A DNA stretch of 8,916 bases from an uncultured Rikenella sp. (GCF_910577125.1 NZ_CAJTMN010000084.1:1-8916); one strand, 5' to 3'; numbered from the stretch's first letter, positions 1 through 5,506 are shown. The notes: generated by a model from the sequence alone, not told the origin. Numbers and translations: made by a program.

Positions 1-58
1 CACCAGCTTCTCGGACCACCGCGCCCACGGTTTTCAGTTGCGTTGCCTCTCGGAATAA
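1..58 (+). CDS. C-terminal end of a DGR-type variable protein (partial)
   Basis: Only the last 18 codons and the TAA stop (56-58) lie in the window; the gene runs off the left edge. The peptide ends HGFQLRCLSE. This ending resembles the C-terminus of FISUMP-like, C-type-lectin-fold proteins that serve as DGR targets in Bacteroidales (family knowledge, recalled without a search). The nucleotides 1-54 are identical to 237-290 of the next cassette, and most of them align with the AAC-rich sequence at 4195-4368. A hairpin follows the stop at a fixed distance. Whether a complete gene lies to the left, or only another orphan fragment, cannot be seen. Confidence 0.5.
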   Translation, partial: TSFSDHRAHGFQLRCLSE

Positions 59-61
59 ACG

Positions 62-75
62 GTGCCTTCGGGCAC
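62..75 (+). other. Hairpin downstream of first VR copy
   Basis: GTGCC, loop TTCG, GGCAC. It starts 10 nt after the VR-homologous end (CTC at 49-51) and just past the stop codon. No T-tract follows, so it is a poor terminator. DGR variable regions in phage BPP-1 and relatives carry a short hairpin or cruciform just downstream that promotes homing; the placement fits that role (inference). Confidence 0.55.
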
Positions 76-113
76 TCCGAAATGGCAGCCTCTACCCGAT
101 ATCGGCGTCCCGC

Positions 114-287
114 CCCGGGCAACCGCCATTCGCACTCGGGCGGTCCGGTGAACGTCGGCAGCCACGGATTCAGCTGGTCTTCCGCCACGAGCGGCATCTA
201 CGGAATGGACTTGTATTCCCGTTCGCAGTACCTCAACACCAGCTTCTCGGACCACCGCGCCCACGGTTTTCAGTTGCGTTGCCTCTC
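114..287 (+). repeat. DGR variable region (VR2), orphan copy
   Basis: This 174-nt stretch aligns end to end and without gaps with the AAC-rich candidate template at 4195-4368. I count 20 differences: 14 at template adenines (to C, G or T) and 6 at other bases. Template AAC/AAT codons become CAT, AGC, CAC, TAC, TAT, CGT, TTC and so on, while the framework (FSWSSATSG, LNTS, HGFQLRCLS) is kept. The reading frame is open but only the C-terminal VR portion is present, with no upstream gene body. The former stop codon is altered to GAA, so the frame continues to a TAG at 319-321. The 3' end is identical to the first copy, including mutated adenine sites, so this copy probably arose by tandem duplication with a 236-bp period. 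Confidence 0.7.
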
Positions 288-297
288 GGAAGAAACG

Positions 298-311
298 GTG
301 CCGACGGGCAC
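298..311 (+). other. Hairpin downstream of VR2
   Basis: GTGCC, loop GACG, GGCAC, starting 10 nt after the VR2 end. Same stem as the first copy, with two changes in the four-base loop only. It lacks a T-tract. Confidence 0.55.
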
Positions 312-320
312 TCCGAAATA

Positions 321-388
321 GCCGGGTCTACCCCAACAAGGTAGCCTCTACCCTAAAAGTTTTACTCTAACAACGGCAGCCTTTACCC
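321..388 (+). repeat. Degenerate short repeats around GGYAGCCTCTACCC
   Basis: A 14-nt motif recurs at 321-334 (degenerate), 340-353 and 375-388, and also after the first VR copy (84-97) and the third one (around 5753-5766). It seems to be part of the conserved tail that follows VR cassettes. Between 389 and the end of dusB (477) I see no gene and no clear terminator. Confidence 0.4.
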
Positions 389-477
389 TAAGCAACTCCA
401 ATACCGGCCGCTGCTGCCACAAACCAGCCCGATCTGCTCCAACACCGGTCGTCGCGGCCTCGTCAGGCCTGTTCGCC

Positions 478-1500
478 CTACGGCCGGTCGTAGATGAACG
501 GAGGGACAGTGCCCGTCGCATCCCATTCGCCCCACCGCTCCGCGATGTAGTCGAGGATGCGGGCCACCCCCTCCGCCGAAGGCTCCGTCACCAGCCGGGC
601 CCGCGTTTCGCGGAAATCCGGCAGCCCCTTGAAATAGCTGCTCAGATGGCGACGCATCTCCAGAACCCCCGTCCGCTCCCCCTTGAGCTCCACCGACCGC
701 GCCAGGTGATCCCGAGCCAGCGCCACCCGCTCCTTCACCGTCGGCTGCCCGAGCTCCTCGCCCGTTTCGAGAAAGTGCCTCACCTCGCGGAAGATCCACG
801 GCCGGCCGAACGTCGCCCGGCCGATCATCAGCCCGTCCACCCCGTAACGCTCCAGCATCTCGGCCGCCTTCGGCCCCGAGTCGATGTCCCCGTTGCCGAT
901 GATCGGAATCCGGATCGACGGGTGGTTCTTCACCGCCCCGATCAGCGTCCAGTCCGCTTCGCCCCGGTAGAGCTGCGCCCGCGTCCGTCCGTGGATCGTC
1001 AGCGCCTGAATCCCCACGTCCTGCAGCCGCAGGGCGATCTCTTCGATGTTTTTCGACTCCTCGTCCCATCCCAGCCGCGTTTTGACCGTCACCGGCAGCC
1101 CGACCGCCTGTACGATCCGCCTCGTCATCTCCACCATCTTGGGGACATCGCGCATCATGCCCGACCCAGCTCCCCGTCCCGCGATCTTTTTGACCGGACA
1201 CCCGAAGTTGATGTCGATCACCTCCGGCCCCGCCGCCTCGGCCATCCTCGCCGCCTCGACCATCGGTTCGATCTCGCTGCCGTAGATCTGGATCCCGATC
1301 GGCCGCTCCTCGTCCGCCAGCCGGAGCTTCTCGAGCGACTTGCGCGCGTCGCGGATCAGCCCGTCTGCCGAGACGAACTCCGTGTACATCATGTCCGCCC
1401 CGAACCGCTTGCAGACGTAGCGGAACGACGGGTCGGTGACATCCTCCATGGGGGCCAGAAAGAGCGGCACGCGGCCCAGCTCCAGGTTTCCGATTTTCAT
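478..1500 (-). CDS. dusB: tRNA-dihydrouridine synthase, DusB family
   Basis: FMN enzyme that reduces specific uridines in the tRNA D-loop to dihydrouridine using NAD(P)H, in the cytoplasm. The 340-residue product has the full family pattern: N-terminal FMN-binding LAPMEDVTDPSFR (residues 15-27), the catalytic loop DINFGCPVKKIAGRGAG with the expected proton-donor Cys101, VKTRLGW (139-145), HGRTR (170-174), phosphate-binding GNGDI (202-206) and IGRATFGRPW (226-235). The C-terminal part is the helical tRNA-binding domain. Length is usual for DusB. The ATG at 1498-1500 lies about 20 nt below a near-consensus Bacteroidetes promoter, which supports this start. It is a single-gene unit, separated from the lipoprotein gene upstream by a strong terminator. 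Assignment to DusB rather than another Dus subfamily is by overall motif likeness only. Confidence 0.95.
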   Translation of the reverse strand: MKIGNLELGRVPLFLAPMEDVTDPSFRYVCKRFGADMMYTEFVSADGLIRDARKSLEKLRLADEERPIGIQIYGSEIEPMVEAARMAEAAGPEVIDINFGCPVKKIAGRGAGSGMMRDVPKMVEMTRRIVQAVGLPVTVKTRLGWDEESKNIEEIALRLQDVGIQALTIHGRTRAQLYRGEADWTLIGAVKNHPSIRIPIIGNGDIDSGPKAAEMLERYGVDGLMIGRATFGRPWIFREVRHFLETGEELGQPTVKERVALARDHLARSVELKGERTGVLEMRRHLSSYFKGLPDFRETRARLVTEPSAEGVARILDYIAERWGEWDATGTVPPFIYDRP

Positions 1501-1519
1501 AGTCGGGGGTGTGTAAAAG

Positions 1520-1557
1520 TCGGGTACAAAAATAACGCCTCCCCGGGCGCCGGCAAA
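1520..1557 (-). promoter_or_regulatory. Promoter of dusB
   Basis: On the minus strand, -33 TTTG (1554-1557), a 19-nt spacer, and -7 TATTTTTG (1527-1534) match the Bacteroidetes consensus TTTG-N19-TAnnTTTG exactly. The predicted start is near 1520, giving a leader of about 20 nt. Confidence 0.8.
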
Positions 1558-1570
1558 ACGGCCCGGGCAA

Positions 1571-1613
1571 ATAAAACGGGCGGGTCTCTCTGAGTGAAAG
1601 AGAAACCCGCCCG
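1571..1613 (-). terminator. Intrinsic terminator of the lipoprotein gene
   Basis: Arms 1577-1591 and 1599-1613 pair at 14 of 15 positions around a 7-nt loop. On the minus strand the stem is followed by TTTTAT. It lies just past the lipoprotein stop and just before the dusB promoter. Confidence 0.85.
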
Positions 1614-1636
1614 CATACAGGCACCTTCCGGTGTCC

Positions 1637-2506
1637 CTATTTGTGCGAGATGACCAGCATCCTGGAGTTCTGCCAGAATGCCTCCTTGTCCGTGATCACC
1701 AGCTCTTCGATCTCGTTTTTGTCGCCCTTGATCAGGATGTAGCTCGTCTCGGGGTGGATCGTCACGATCCGCACCCGGTTCTTGCCGATCGGGATCCGTT
1801 CGATCACCCGGTCGTCGGCCACCGTGAAGTCGTCCAGTTTGGCCTGGTCGTTCATCACGCGGGTGCGCCCGATGAAGCCCTTCTTGTCGATGATCTCGTC
1901 GTCGAGCAGCTCTTTTTCCTTCCCGACGATGTAGTAGACCGTGTGCAGCTGTGCATCCTGCTCAGCCACAGCGCCCTGCAGTTCGGTCTTGTCCTGTTCG
2001 AGGTTCGTGACCGTATGCCCCAGCGCCGCGATTTCGACTTTCAGGGCTTTCACCTGGTCGGTGAGCGATGCGAGCTGCGTATTTTTCTGGTCGAGCTGTT
2101 CCTGCAGCTGGGTGATGAGCCGTTCGAGTCCCCCGATCTGCACGCGGGCCTCCTTGAGTTTGTCGGCCGACACCTGGAGCCGGGCGATCGTCGCACGGTT
2201 CTTGTCGAGCAGTTCGCTGATGGCGGCGATGTTCTCGGCCACCCGCTCCTTCATCGGTTTCGAGAGCTCCGTGCCCGAAGCGGCCGCAGCGGTCACCAGC
2301 CGTTCGTGTTCGGCGATGCGGTCGATGCCGGCAGCGATTTCGCCGATGCTGTTGAAGGCGTCGTTGATGATCGAGTCCTTGGCGGCGATCACCTGCGCGA
2401 GCGAGTCGTTGGTCACGGCCAGCGGATCGGGTTTGGCGTTTTTCGTCGGGCCGCAGGCAGCGAAGAGGGCCGCCGCAGCGCCCAGAATTAGCACTTTTTT
2501 CATCAT
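1637..2506 (-). CDS. Coiled-coil lipoprotein (possibly Cbp1-like)
   Basis: Predicted exported lipoprotein of 289 residues, function unknown. The N-terminus is MMKKV, a hydrophobic core (LILGAAAALF) and AAC with the lipidation cysteine at residue 18, then a flexible stretch. Residues about 85-188 are rich in heptad-like Leu/Ile/Gln/Glu/Lys pattern (for example LERLITQLQEQLDQ), so a long coiled coil is expected. A conserved-looking C-terminal domain follows, starting VYYIVGKEKEL (190-200). The layout recalls a Bacteroidales lipoprotein family that databases name Cbp1 (collagen-binding); that name is from memory and untested. The frame is open further upstream to 2584, but a -7 promoter element lies inside that extension, so the start at MMKK is chosen. 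It forms its own unit and ends at a strong terminator. Confidence 0.85.
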   Translation of the reverse strand: MMKKVLILGAAAALFAACGPTKNAKPDPLAVTNDSLAQVIAAKDSIINDAFNSIGEIAAGIDRIAEHERLVTAAAASGTELSKPMKERVAENIAAISELLDKNRATIARLQVSADKLKEARVQIGGLERLITQLQEQLDQKNTQLASLTDQVKALKVEIAALGHTVTNLEQDKTELQGAVAEQDAQLHTVYYIVGKEKELLDDEIIDKKGFIGRTRVMNDQAKLDDFTVADDRVIERIPIGKNRVRIVTIHPETSYILIKGDKNEIEELVITDKEAFWQNSRMLVISHK

Positions 2507-2554
2507 GAATGGTGTGTTAATGTGAGACTGCATGAAAAATCGATACGAGGAAAG

Positions 2555-2569
2555 AGTCGTGCAAAGATA
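2555..2569 (-). promoter_or_regulatory. -7 promoter element of the lipoprotein gene
   Basis: TATCTTTG on the minus strand (2562-2569) fits TAnnTTTG. No TTTG lies 19 nt upstream, so the -33 element is weak or absent. Predicted start near 2555, leader about 50 nt. Confidence 0.5.
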
Positions 2570-2588
2570 GTGCCATTTTTGCACTCCG

Positions 2589-2801
2589 TCACTCCACGTC
2601 GACCAGATCCCGGAGCTTCACCCCCAGCGCGCGGCTGATGGTCCACAGCGTGCTCAGGGTGACATTCGTCCGGCCGTATTCGATCCGGCTCATGTTCGAT
2701 TTCTCGAAGTTGCACCGTGCGGCGAGGTCTTGCTGGCTGATCCCGCGCTCCGTCCGGAGTTGTACGATCCGGCGGCCGATCCGGTACAAAATCTCTTCCA
2801 T
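2589..2801 (-). CDS. Small XRE-family helix-turn-helix regulator
   Basis: A 70-residue DNA-binding protein made almost only of a Cro/CI-type HTH domain: SQQDLAARCNF (22-32) as helix 2 and turn, EKSNMSRIEYG (33-43) as the recognition helix, followed by TLSTLWTISRALGV (48-61) closing the five-helix fold. It has no partner or effector domain, like controller proteins and small autoregulators. A longer frame to a TTG at 2829-2831 exists, but it would run through the operator-like palindrome, so the ATG at 2799-2801 is preferred. It is divergent from a putative exported protein gene. Two palindromes in the gap are natural candidates for its binding sites, suggesting self-regulation and control of the divergent pair. 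Its target list and any signal are unknown. Confidence 0.85.
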   Translation of the reverse strand: MEEILYRIGRRIVQLRTERGISQQDLAARCNFEKSNMSRIEYGRTNVTLSTLWTISRALGVKLRDLVDVE

Positions 2802-2811
2802 CTCCCGGGTT

Positions 2812-2829
2812 GTTATCAAATATGATAAC
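2812..2829. promoter_or_regulatory. Operator-like palindrome 1
   Basis: GTTATCAAATATGATAAC: 7-bp arms GTTATCA/TGATAAC around a 4-nt centre. It starts 11 nt upstream of the regulator's ATG and covers the -33 region of the plus-strand promoter. It differs from palindrome 2 by one base. Confidence 0.7.
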
Positions 2830-2842
2830 AAAGATTTTTCTT

Positions 2843-2857
2843 TATCTTTGCAAAACG
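2843..2857 (+). promoter_or_regulatory. -7 element driving the plus-strand small gene pair
   Basis: TATCTTTG at 2843-2850 matches TAnnTTTG; the expected -33 position (2820-2823) reads ATAT and lies in palindrome 1. The predicted start near 2857 abuts palindrome 2, so a bound repressor would block initiation. For the opposite strand only a weak AATCTTTG (2829-2836) is seen. Confidence 0.5.
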
Positions 2858-2875
2858 GTTATCATATATGATAAC
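2858..2875. promoter_or_regulatory. Operator-like palindrome 2
   Basis: GTTATCATATATGATAAC is a perfect 18-bp palindrome, 46 bp from palindrome 1 and starting at about the predicted transcription start of the plus-strand gene. Such paired sites are typical of small XRE autoregulators. Confidence 0.75.
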
Positions 2876-2917
2876 TTGACGGGCGGATACAATAAAGAAC
2901 CGTAAATATTCGATTTT

Positions 2918-3382
2918 ATGTTTCAGGGGATTTATAGCCCTTCCGGAAGGTTTTGCCGCCTCCTCTTCCGGCTGTCGGTTCCGGTGTGGTTCGGGCTGTC
3001 GGCCGCGGCTGCCGGCGAGAGCCCGGCGCCGGACGTGCGGAGCGGGCGGCGGGTGCTGAGCATCGAACGCGACGAGAACGGATACCGGAAGCAGTTTTAT
3101 GCCATCCTTCGTTTCGAACCCGGAGCCGGGGAGCTGGTCGTATGGAATCGCGGCGCCGATCCGGAGCTCAATCCGGTTTTGCGGGTTCGGTTTTCGCTGC
3201 CCCCGGTTTCGGATTCGGCGGGGTGGTGCTACGAGGGGGTGGTGTTCCGCAACCTGAATCCGGGCAAACCGGCACGGATCGAGTCCGGCACGAAACTTGA
3301 AAATTACCGGCCGGGAACCGATTTTCTGGTGCGTGAGGCGGATCGGGAGAGCCGCTACCGGATCGGCGGGAGAGTCAGATAA
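2918..3382 (+). CDS. Putative exported protein of unknown function
   Basis: A 154-residue product I do not recognise. The N-terminus has basic residues (GRFCRLLFR, 10-18), a hydrophobic run and AAAAG (29-33), which resembles a Sec signal peptide cut near residue 32. No lipobox is visible. The mature part alternates charged and hydrophobic residues with many Gly/Pro (for example QFYAILRFEPGAGELVVW), suggesting a small beta-rich domain. No catalytic motif stands out. It lies about 60 nt below the predicted promoter, is divergent from the XRE regulator and is probably controlled by it. A tiny membrane-protein frame follows 33 nt later, likely in the same transcript. A long open frame on the other strand (2816-3604) is judged a high-GC shadow. 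Confidence 0.6.
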   Translation: MFQGIYSPSGRFCRLLFRLSVPVWFGLSAAAAGESPAPDVRSGRRVLSIERDENGYRKQFYAILRFEPGAGELVVWNRGADPELNPVLRVRFSLPPVSDSAGWCYEGVVFRNLNPGKPARIESGTKLENYRPGTDFLVREADRESRYRIGGRVR

Positions 3383-3415
3383 TGTAATCCTAACGAAAAA
3401 CAACCGGAAAGATTC

Positions 3416-3619
3416 ATGGAAATTTCGGAGATCATACCGACCCTGCTGCTGGGTGCGACGATCGCTTTTTTGTTGATTCGTCCTTTCGTCGTTCGCCCCT
3501 CCGAGCCCCGGCGATCGGGCCGGAGCCGGGCGGTGCGTCGTCGCAGGCGTGCGGAGCCGGCTCGCCCGACGCGGATTCTTTCTTCCCCCCGCCACGCGAC
3601 GCATCCCCGGCTGCCGTAG
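3416..3619 (+). CDS. Possible small membrane protein
   Basis: A 67-codon frame starting MEISEIIPTLLLGATIAFLL: residues 6-26 form one plausible transmembrane helix, followed by a strongly basic Arg/Pro tail with no recognisable domain. It begins 33 nt after the exported-protein gene and may be co-transcribed. The tail looks less like real protein than the N-terminus. The -1 frame over the same bases is open to a TAA at 3649-3651, right at the terminator hairpin, and encodes an Ala/Pro/Asp-rich tail ending AVPCIE. A frameshift joining the two is possible. Treat the C-terminus as uncertain. Confidence 0.4.
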   Translation: MEISEIIPTLLLGATIAFLLIRPFVVRPSEPRRSGRSRAVRRRRRAEPARPTRILSSPRHATHPRLP

Positions 3620-3649
3620 CCCCTCCTCCCGCCGTCCCGTGTATCGAAT

Positions 3650-3686
3650 AAAAAAAGCGCGGCTGACGAACGATCGTCAGCCGCGC
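3650..3686 (-). terminator. Intrinsic terminator of tRNA-Asn
   Basis: A perfect 13-bp stem (3657-3669 with 3674-3686), loop ACGA, followed on the minus strand by seven T (3650-3656). It begins 10 nt after the mature tRNA end. It may also slow transcription from the plus-strand pair, though the T-tract on that side is short. Confidence 0.85.
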
Positions 3687-3696
3687 GCTTTGCAAG

Positions 3697-3770
3697 CTCC
3701 TCGACAAGGACTTGAACCTTGGACCCCCTGATTAACAGTCAGGTGCTCTAACCAACTGAGCTATCGAGGA
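3697..3770 (-). tRNA. tRNA-Asn (anticodon GTT)
   Basis: A 74-nt cloverleaf on the minus strand. The acceptor stem TCCTCGA pairs fully with TCGAGGA, with discriminator G at 3697. D-arm contains AGCTCAGTTGGTTAGAGC; the anticodon arm has CCTGACTGTTAATCAGG with GTT at 3734-3736; the T-arm contains GGTTCAAGTCC. CCA is not encoded. It has its own promoter and terminator. Confidence 0.97.
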
Positions 3771-3815
3771 ATTTCCCGTCTCCCGTCCGTCGGACTCTCC
3801 CGTCCGGAATCGTTT

Positions 3816-3853
3816 GACGATGCAAAAGTAAGCAAATTTCCGATACCTCCAAA
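3816..3853 (-). promoter_or_regulatory. Promoter of tRNA-Asn
   Basis: Minus-strand TTTG (3850-3853), 19-nt spacer, TACTTTTG (3823-3830): an exact Bacteroidetes consensus match. Predicted start near 3816, about 45 nt before the mature tRNA 5' end. Confidence 0.8.
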
Positions 3854-3862
3854 CACGACGGC

Positions 3863-3903
3863 AAAAAAAACTGAAAAAAAAGTTGCAGCGGCCCTCAGGC
3901 CGC
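3863..3903 (-). terminator. Possible minus-strand intrinsic terminator
   Basis: GCGGCC (3888-3893), loop, GGCCGC (3898-3903); on the minus strand it is followed after 6 nt by two runs of eight T. No gene is seen that would read into it, so it may end an unannotated antisense RNA or simply insulate the tRNA promoter. Confidence 0.4.
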
Positions 3904-3912
3904 GCTCTGCCG

Positions 3913-4194
3913 TGTGTCTTCCCGCCGGAATTGCCTATCTTCGCCGGAGGAAAATCCGGTTCTTTCTCATTCAGGGTGTCTGTTCCGGAGTGCCGCCGCT
4001 TCGTCGCGGAGGCGGCGGCAGAGCGAACCATCCATTCAGCGACCCACTGACCGACTCTCTGCCGTACGGGGTCTCCCCGGACGGCCCGGTTAGTTAATCC
4101 GCTCCCTGTCGGGAGTCCTCCGCCCCCGGTCTTTCTCCCTCCGCGGCGTCAGCCCGGGCGGACTCTGCCAGCGGTCGCTGCCTCATGCGCCTTT
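3913..4194 (+). other. Structured noncoding stretch upstream of the TR
   Basis: No gene is visible. On the plus strand there is a weak promoter-like pair, TGTG (3913-3916), N19, TATCTTCG (3936-3943). Three hairpins follow: TGCCGCCGC with GCGGCGGCA (3991-4020), GCCGT-a-CGGGG with CCCCG-g-ACGGC around TCT (4061-4085), and CTCCC-TGTC-GGGAG (4102-4115). None has a T-tract. The stretch could be the 5' part of a template-repeat RNA (inference), since DGR templates need flanking RNA, but the promoter is poor. Confidence 0.3.
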
Positions 4195-4368
4195 CCCGGG
4201 CAACCGCAACGCAAACTCGGGCGATCCGGTGAACGTCGGCAACAACGGGTTCAGCTGGTCTTCCGCCACGAGCGGCATCAACGGCCTGGACTTGAATTTC
4301 AATTCGCAGAACCTCAACACCAGCAACTCGGACAACCGCGCCCACGGTTTTCAGTTGCGTTGCCTCTC
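4195..4368 (+). repeat. Candidate DGR template repeat (TR)
   Basis: A 174-nt sequence dense in AAC/AAT codons: in the VR frame it would read as Asn at nearly every diversified position (NRNANSG, GNNGFSW, LNFNSQNLNTSNSDN). It is not part of a sensible gene: the frame has a stop at 4091-4093, no convincing start, and after the repeat runs through the pyrD promoter. Homology to VR2 starts at CCCGGGC and ends at GCCTCTC; beyond that the two differ, and the VR hairpin is absent here, as expected for a template. Of its 39 adenines 14 differ in VR2, against 6 of 135 other bases. The 6 non-adenine differences mean it may be an old or sister template rather than the direct donor. No reverse transcriptase is nearby in the window. 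Confidence 0.65.
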
Positions 4369-4392
4369 CGAGCATGGATCCCGACACCCTGA

Positions 4393-4430
4393 TTTTTTCT
4401 TCTCCCGTAACTGTGTATCTTTGCTGGATT
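4393..4430 (+). promoter_or_regulatory. Promoter of pyrD
   Basis: TTTT (4393-4396; consensus TTTG), 19-nt spacer, TATCTTTG (4416-4423). Predicted start near 4430, leader about 17 nt. It begins 25 nt after the TR end. Confidence 0.7.
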
Positions 4431-4446
4431 TTTATTCCGAACGAAC

Positions 4447-5478
4447 ATGTATCGCTTTTTTCGACCGCTTCTGTTTTGTCTCCAGCCCGAGACGATCCAC
4501 CACCTGACGGTGCGTCTGTTGCGATGCCTGCACTATGTGCCCGGCGCGCGGTTTCTGCTTCGGGCGGTCTATACCCGCCGTTCGCCCGCGCTGGAGCGCG
4601 AGGTGCTGGGGCTGAAATTTCCCAACCCGATCGGTCTGGCCGCGGGGTTCGATAAGGATGCCGAGGTGTACGACATGCTCGGCGCGCTGGGCTTCGGTTT
4701 CGTCGAGATCGGCACCGTCACCCCGAAAGGGCAGGGCGGCAACCCCCGTCCGCGCTGTTTCCGCCTGCCCGACGACCGGGCCATCATCAACCGCATGGGG
4801 TTCAACAACCGCGGGGTGCAGCACGCCGTCCGGAACCTGCGGCGACGGCGTCCGGGGCTGATCGTCGGCGGGAACATCGGCAAAAACAGCCTCACGCCGA
4901 ACGAAGAGGCTCCGGCCGACTACCTCAAGGCTTTTCGCGCCCTGTACGACTATGTGGACTATTTCGTGGTGAATGTCAGCTGTCCGAACGTGGTGAACCT
5001 GACGGCTTTGCAGAGCACCGACTCGACGGTGGCGATCCTCGAGCCGCTCAAGGAGTTCCGCCAGGGGCAGTCCGATTACCGGCCGATTCTGCTGAAGATT
5101 TCGCCCGACCTGACCCGCGAGCAGGTCGACCGGATGATCGAGGTGGTCGAGACCTGCAAGATCGACGGCATCGTGGCGACCAATACGACGACTTCGCGCG
5201 AAGGGCTGACGACTGGTGCCGAACGCCTCGCCGAGATCGGCAAGGGGGGCTTGAGCGGCGCTCCGCTGACGGTTCGGTCGCGGGAGATGGTGCGTTACAT
5301 CCGGGAGAAGACGGGCGGCCGCCTTCCGATTATCGGTGTGGGCGGTGTGATGAGCGTCGAGGACGCCGAGGCGATGCTCGACGCGGGGGCTTCGCTGGTT
5401 CAGCTCTATTCGGGATTTATTTACGAGGGGCCGGGGTTTGTGAAGCGGATTTGCCGGCGTCTGGCCGTCGGCCGGTGA
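4447..5478 (+). CDS. pyrD: Dihydroorotate dehydrogenase, class 2 (quinone-dependent)
   Basis: Oxidises dihydroorotate to orotate with FMN, passing electrons to membrane quinone: the fourth step of UMP synthesis. The 343-residue length and N-terminal helical segment (residues 1-40, MYRFFRPLLFCLQPETIHHL) are class 2 traits used for membrane and quinone contact. Motifs: AAGFDKD (65-71, FMN), GTVTPKGQGGNPRPR (89-103), NRMGFNN (115-121, substrate), GGNIGKN (141-147), NVSCPN (176-181), LLKISPDL (215-222), NTTTSR (246-251), GVGGV (297-301) and LYSGFIYEGPG (320-330, FMN phosphate). The catalytic base is Cys179, whereas E. coli class 2 PyrD has serine there and class 1 enzymes have cysteine. The gene has its own promoter and terminator. 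The ATG at 4447 is set by the promoter and by alignment with family N-termini. Confidence 0.96.
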   Translation: MYRFFRPLLFCLQPETIHHLTVRLLRCLHYVPGARFLLRAVYTRRSPALEREVLGLKFPNPIGLAAGFDKDAEVYDMLGALGFGFVEIGTVTPKGQGGNPRPRCFRLPDDRAIINRMGFNNRGVQHAVRNLRRRRPGLIVGGNIGKNSLTPNEEAPADYLKAFRALYDYVDYFVVNVSCPNVVNLTALQSTDSTVAILEPLKEFRQGQSDYRPILLKISPDLTREQVDRMIEVVETCKIDGIVATNTTTSREGLTTGAERLAEIGKGGLSGAPLTVRSREMVRYIREKTGGRLPIIGVGGVMSVEDAEAMLDAGASLVQLYSGFIYEGPGFVKRICRRLAVGR

Positions 5479-5506
5479 TTCGGCAGCAGAGGGCAGAGGG
5501 ATTTGG

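Noticed and set aside
62..311. Post-VR hairpins as rho-independent terminators
   Set aside because: Stems are only 5 bp and no T-tract follows any of the three.
383..1624. A 413-codon minus-strand frame overlapping dusB
   Set aside because: It is a high-GC shadow: dusB in another frame has all Dus motifs, and this frame runs through the terminator and dusB promoter.
1631..2491. A 286-codon plus-strand frame opposite the lipoprotein gene
   Set aside because: Antisense shadow; the lipoprotein has a signal peptide, promoter and terminator in its own direction.
2816..3604. A 262-codon minus-strand frame opposite the small gene pair
   Set aside because: It crosses both operator palindromes and has no domain; it is Arg/Pro-rich in the manner of GC shadows.
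4094..4387. A 97-codon minus-strand frame opposite the template repeat
   Set aside because: A matching frame appears opposite VR2 only because the two sequences are homologous; no independent coding evidence.
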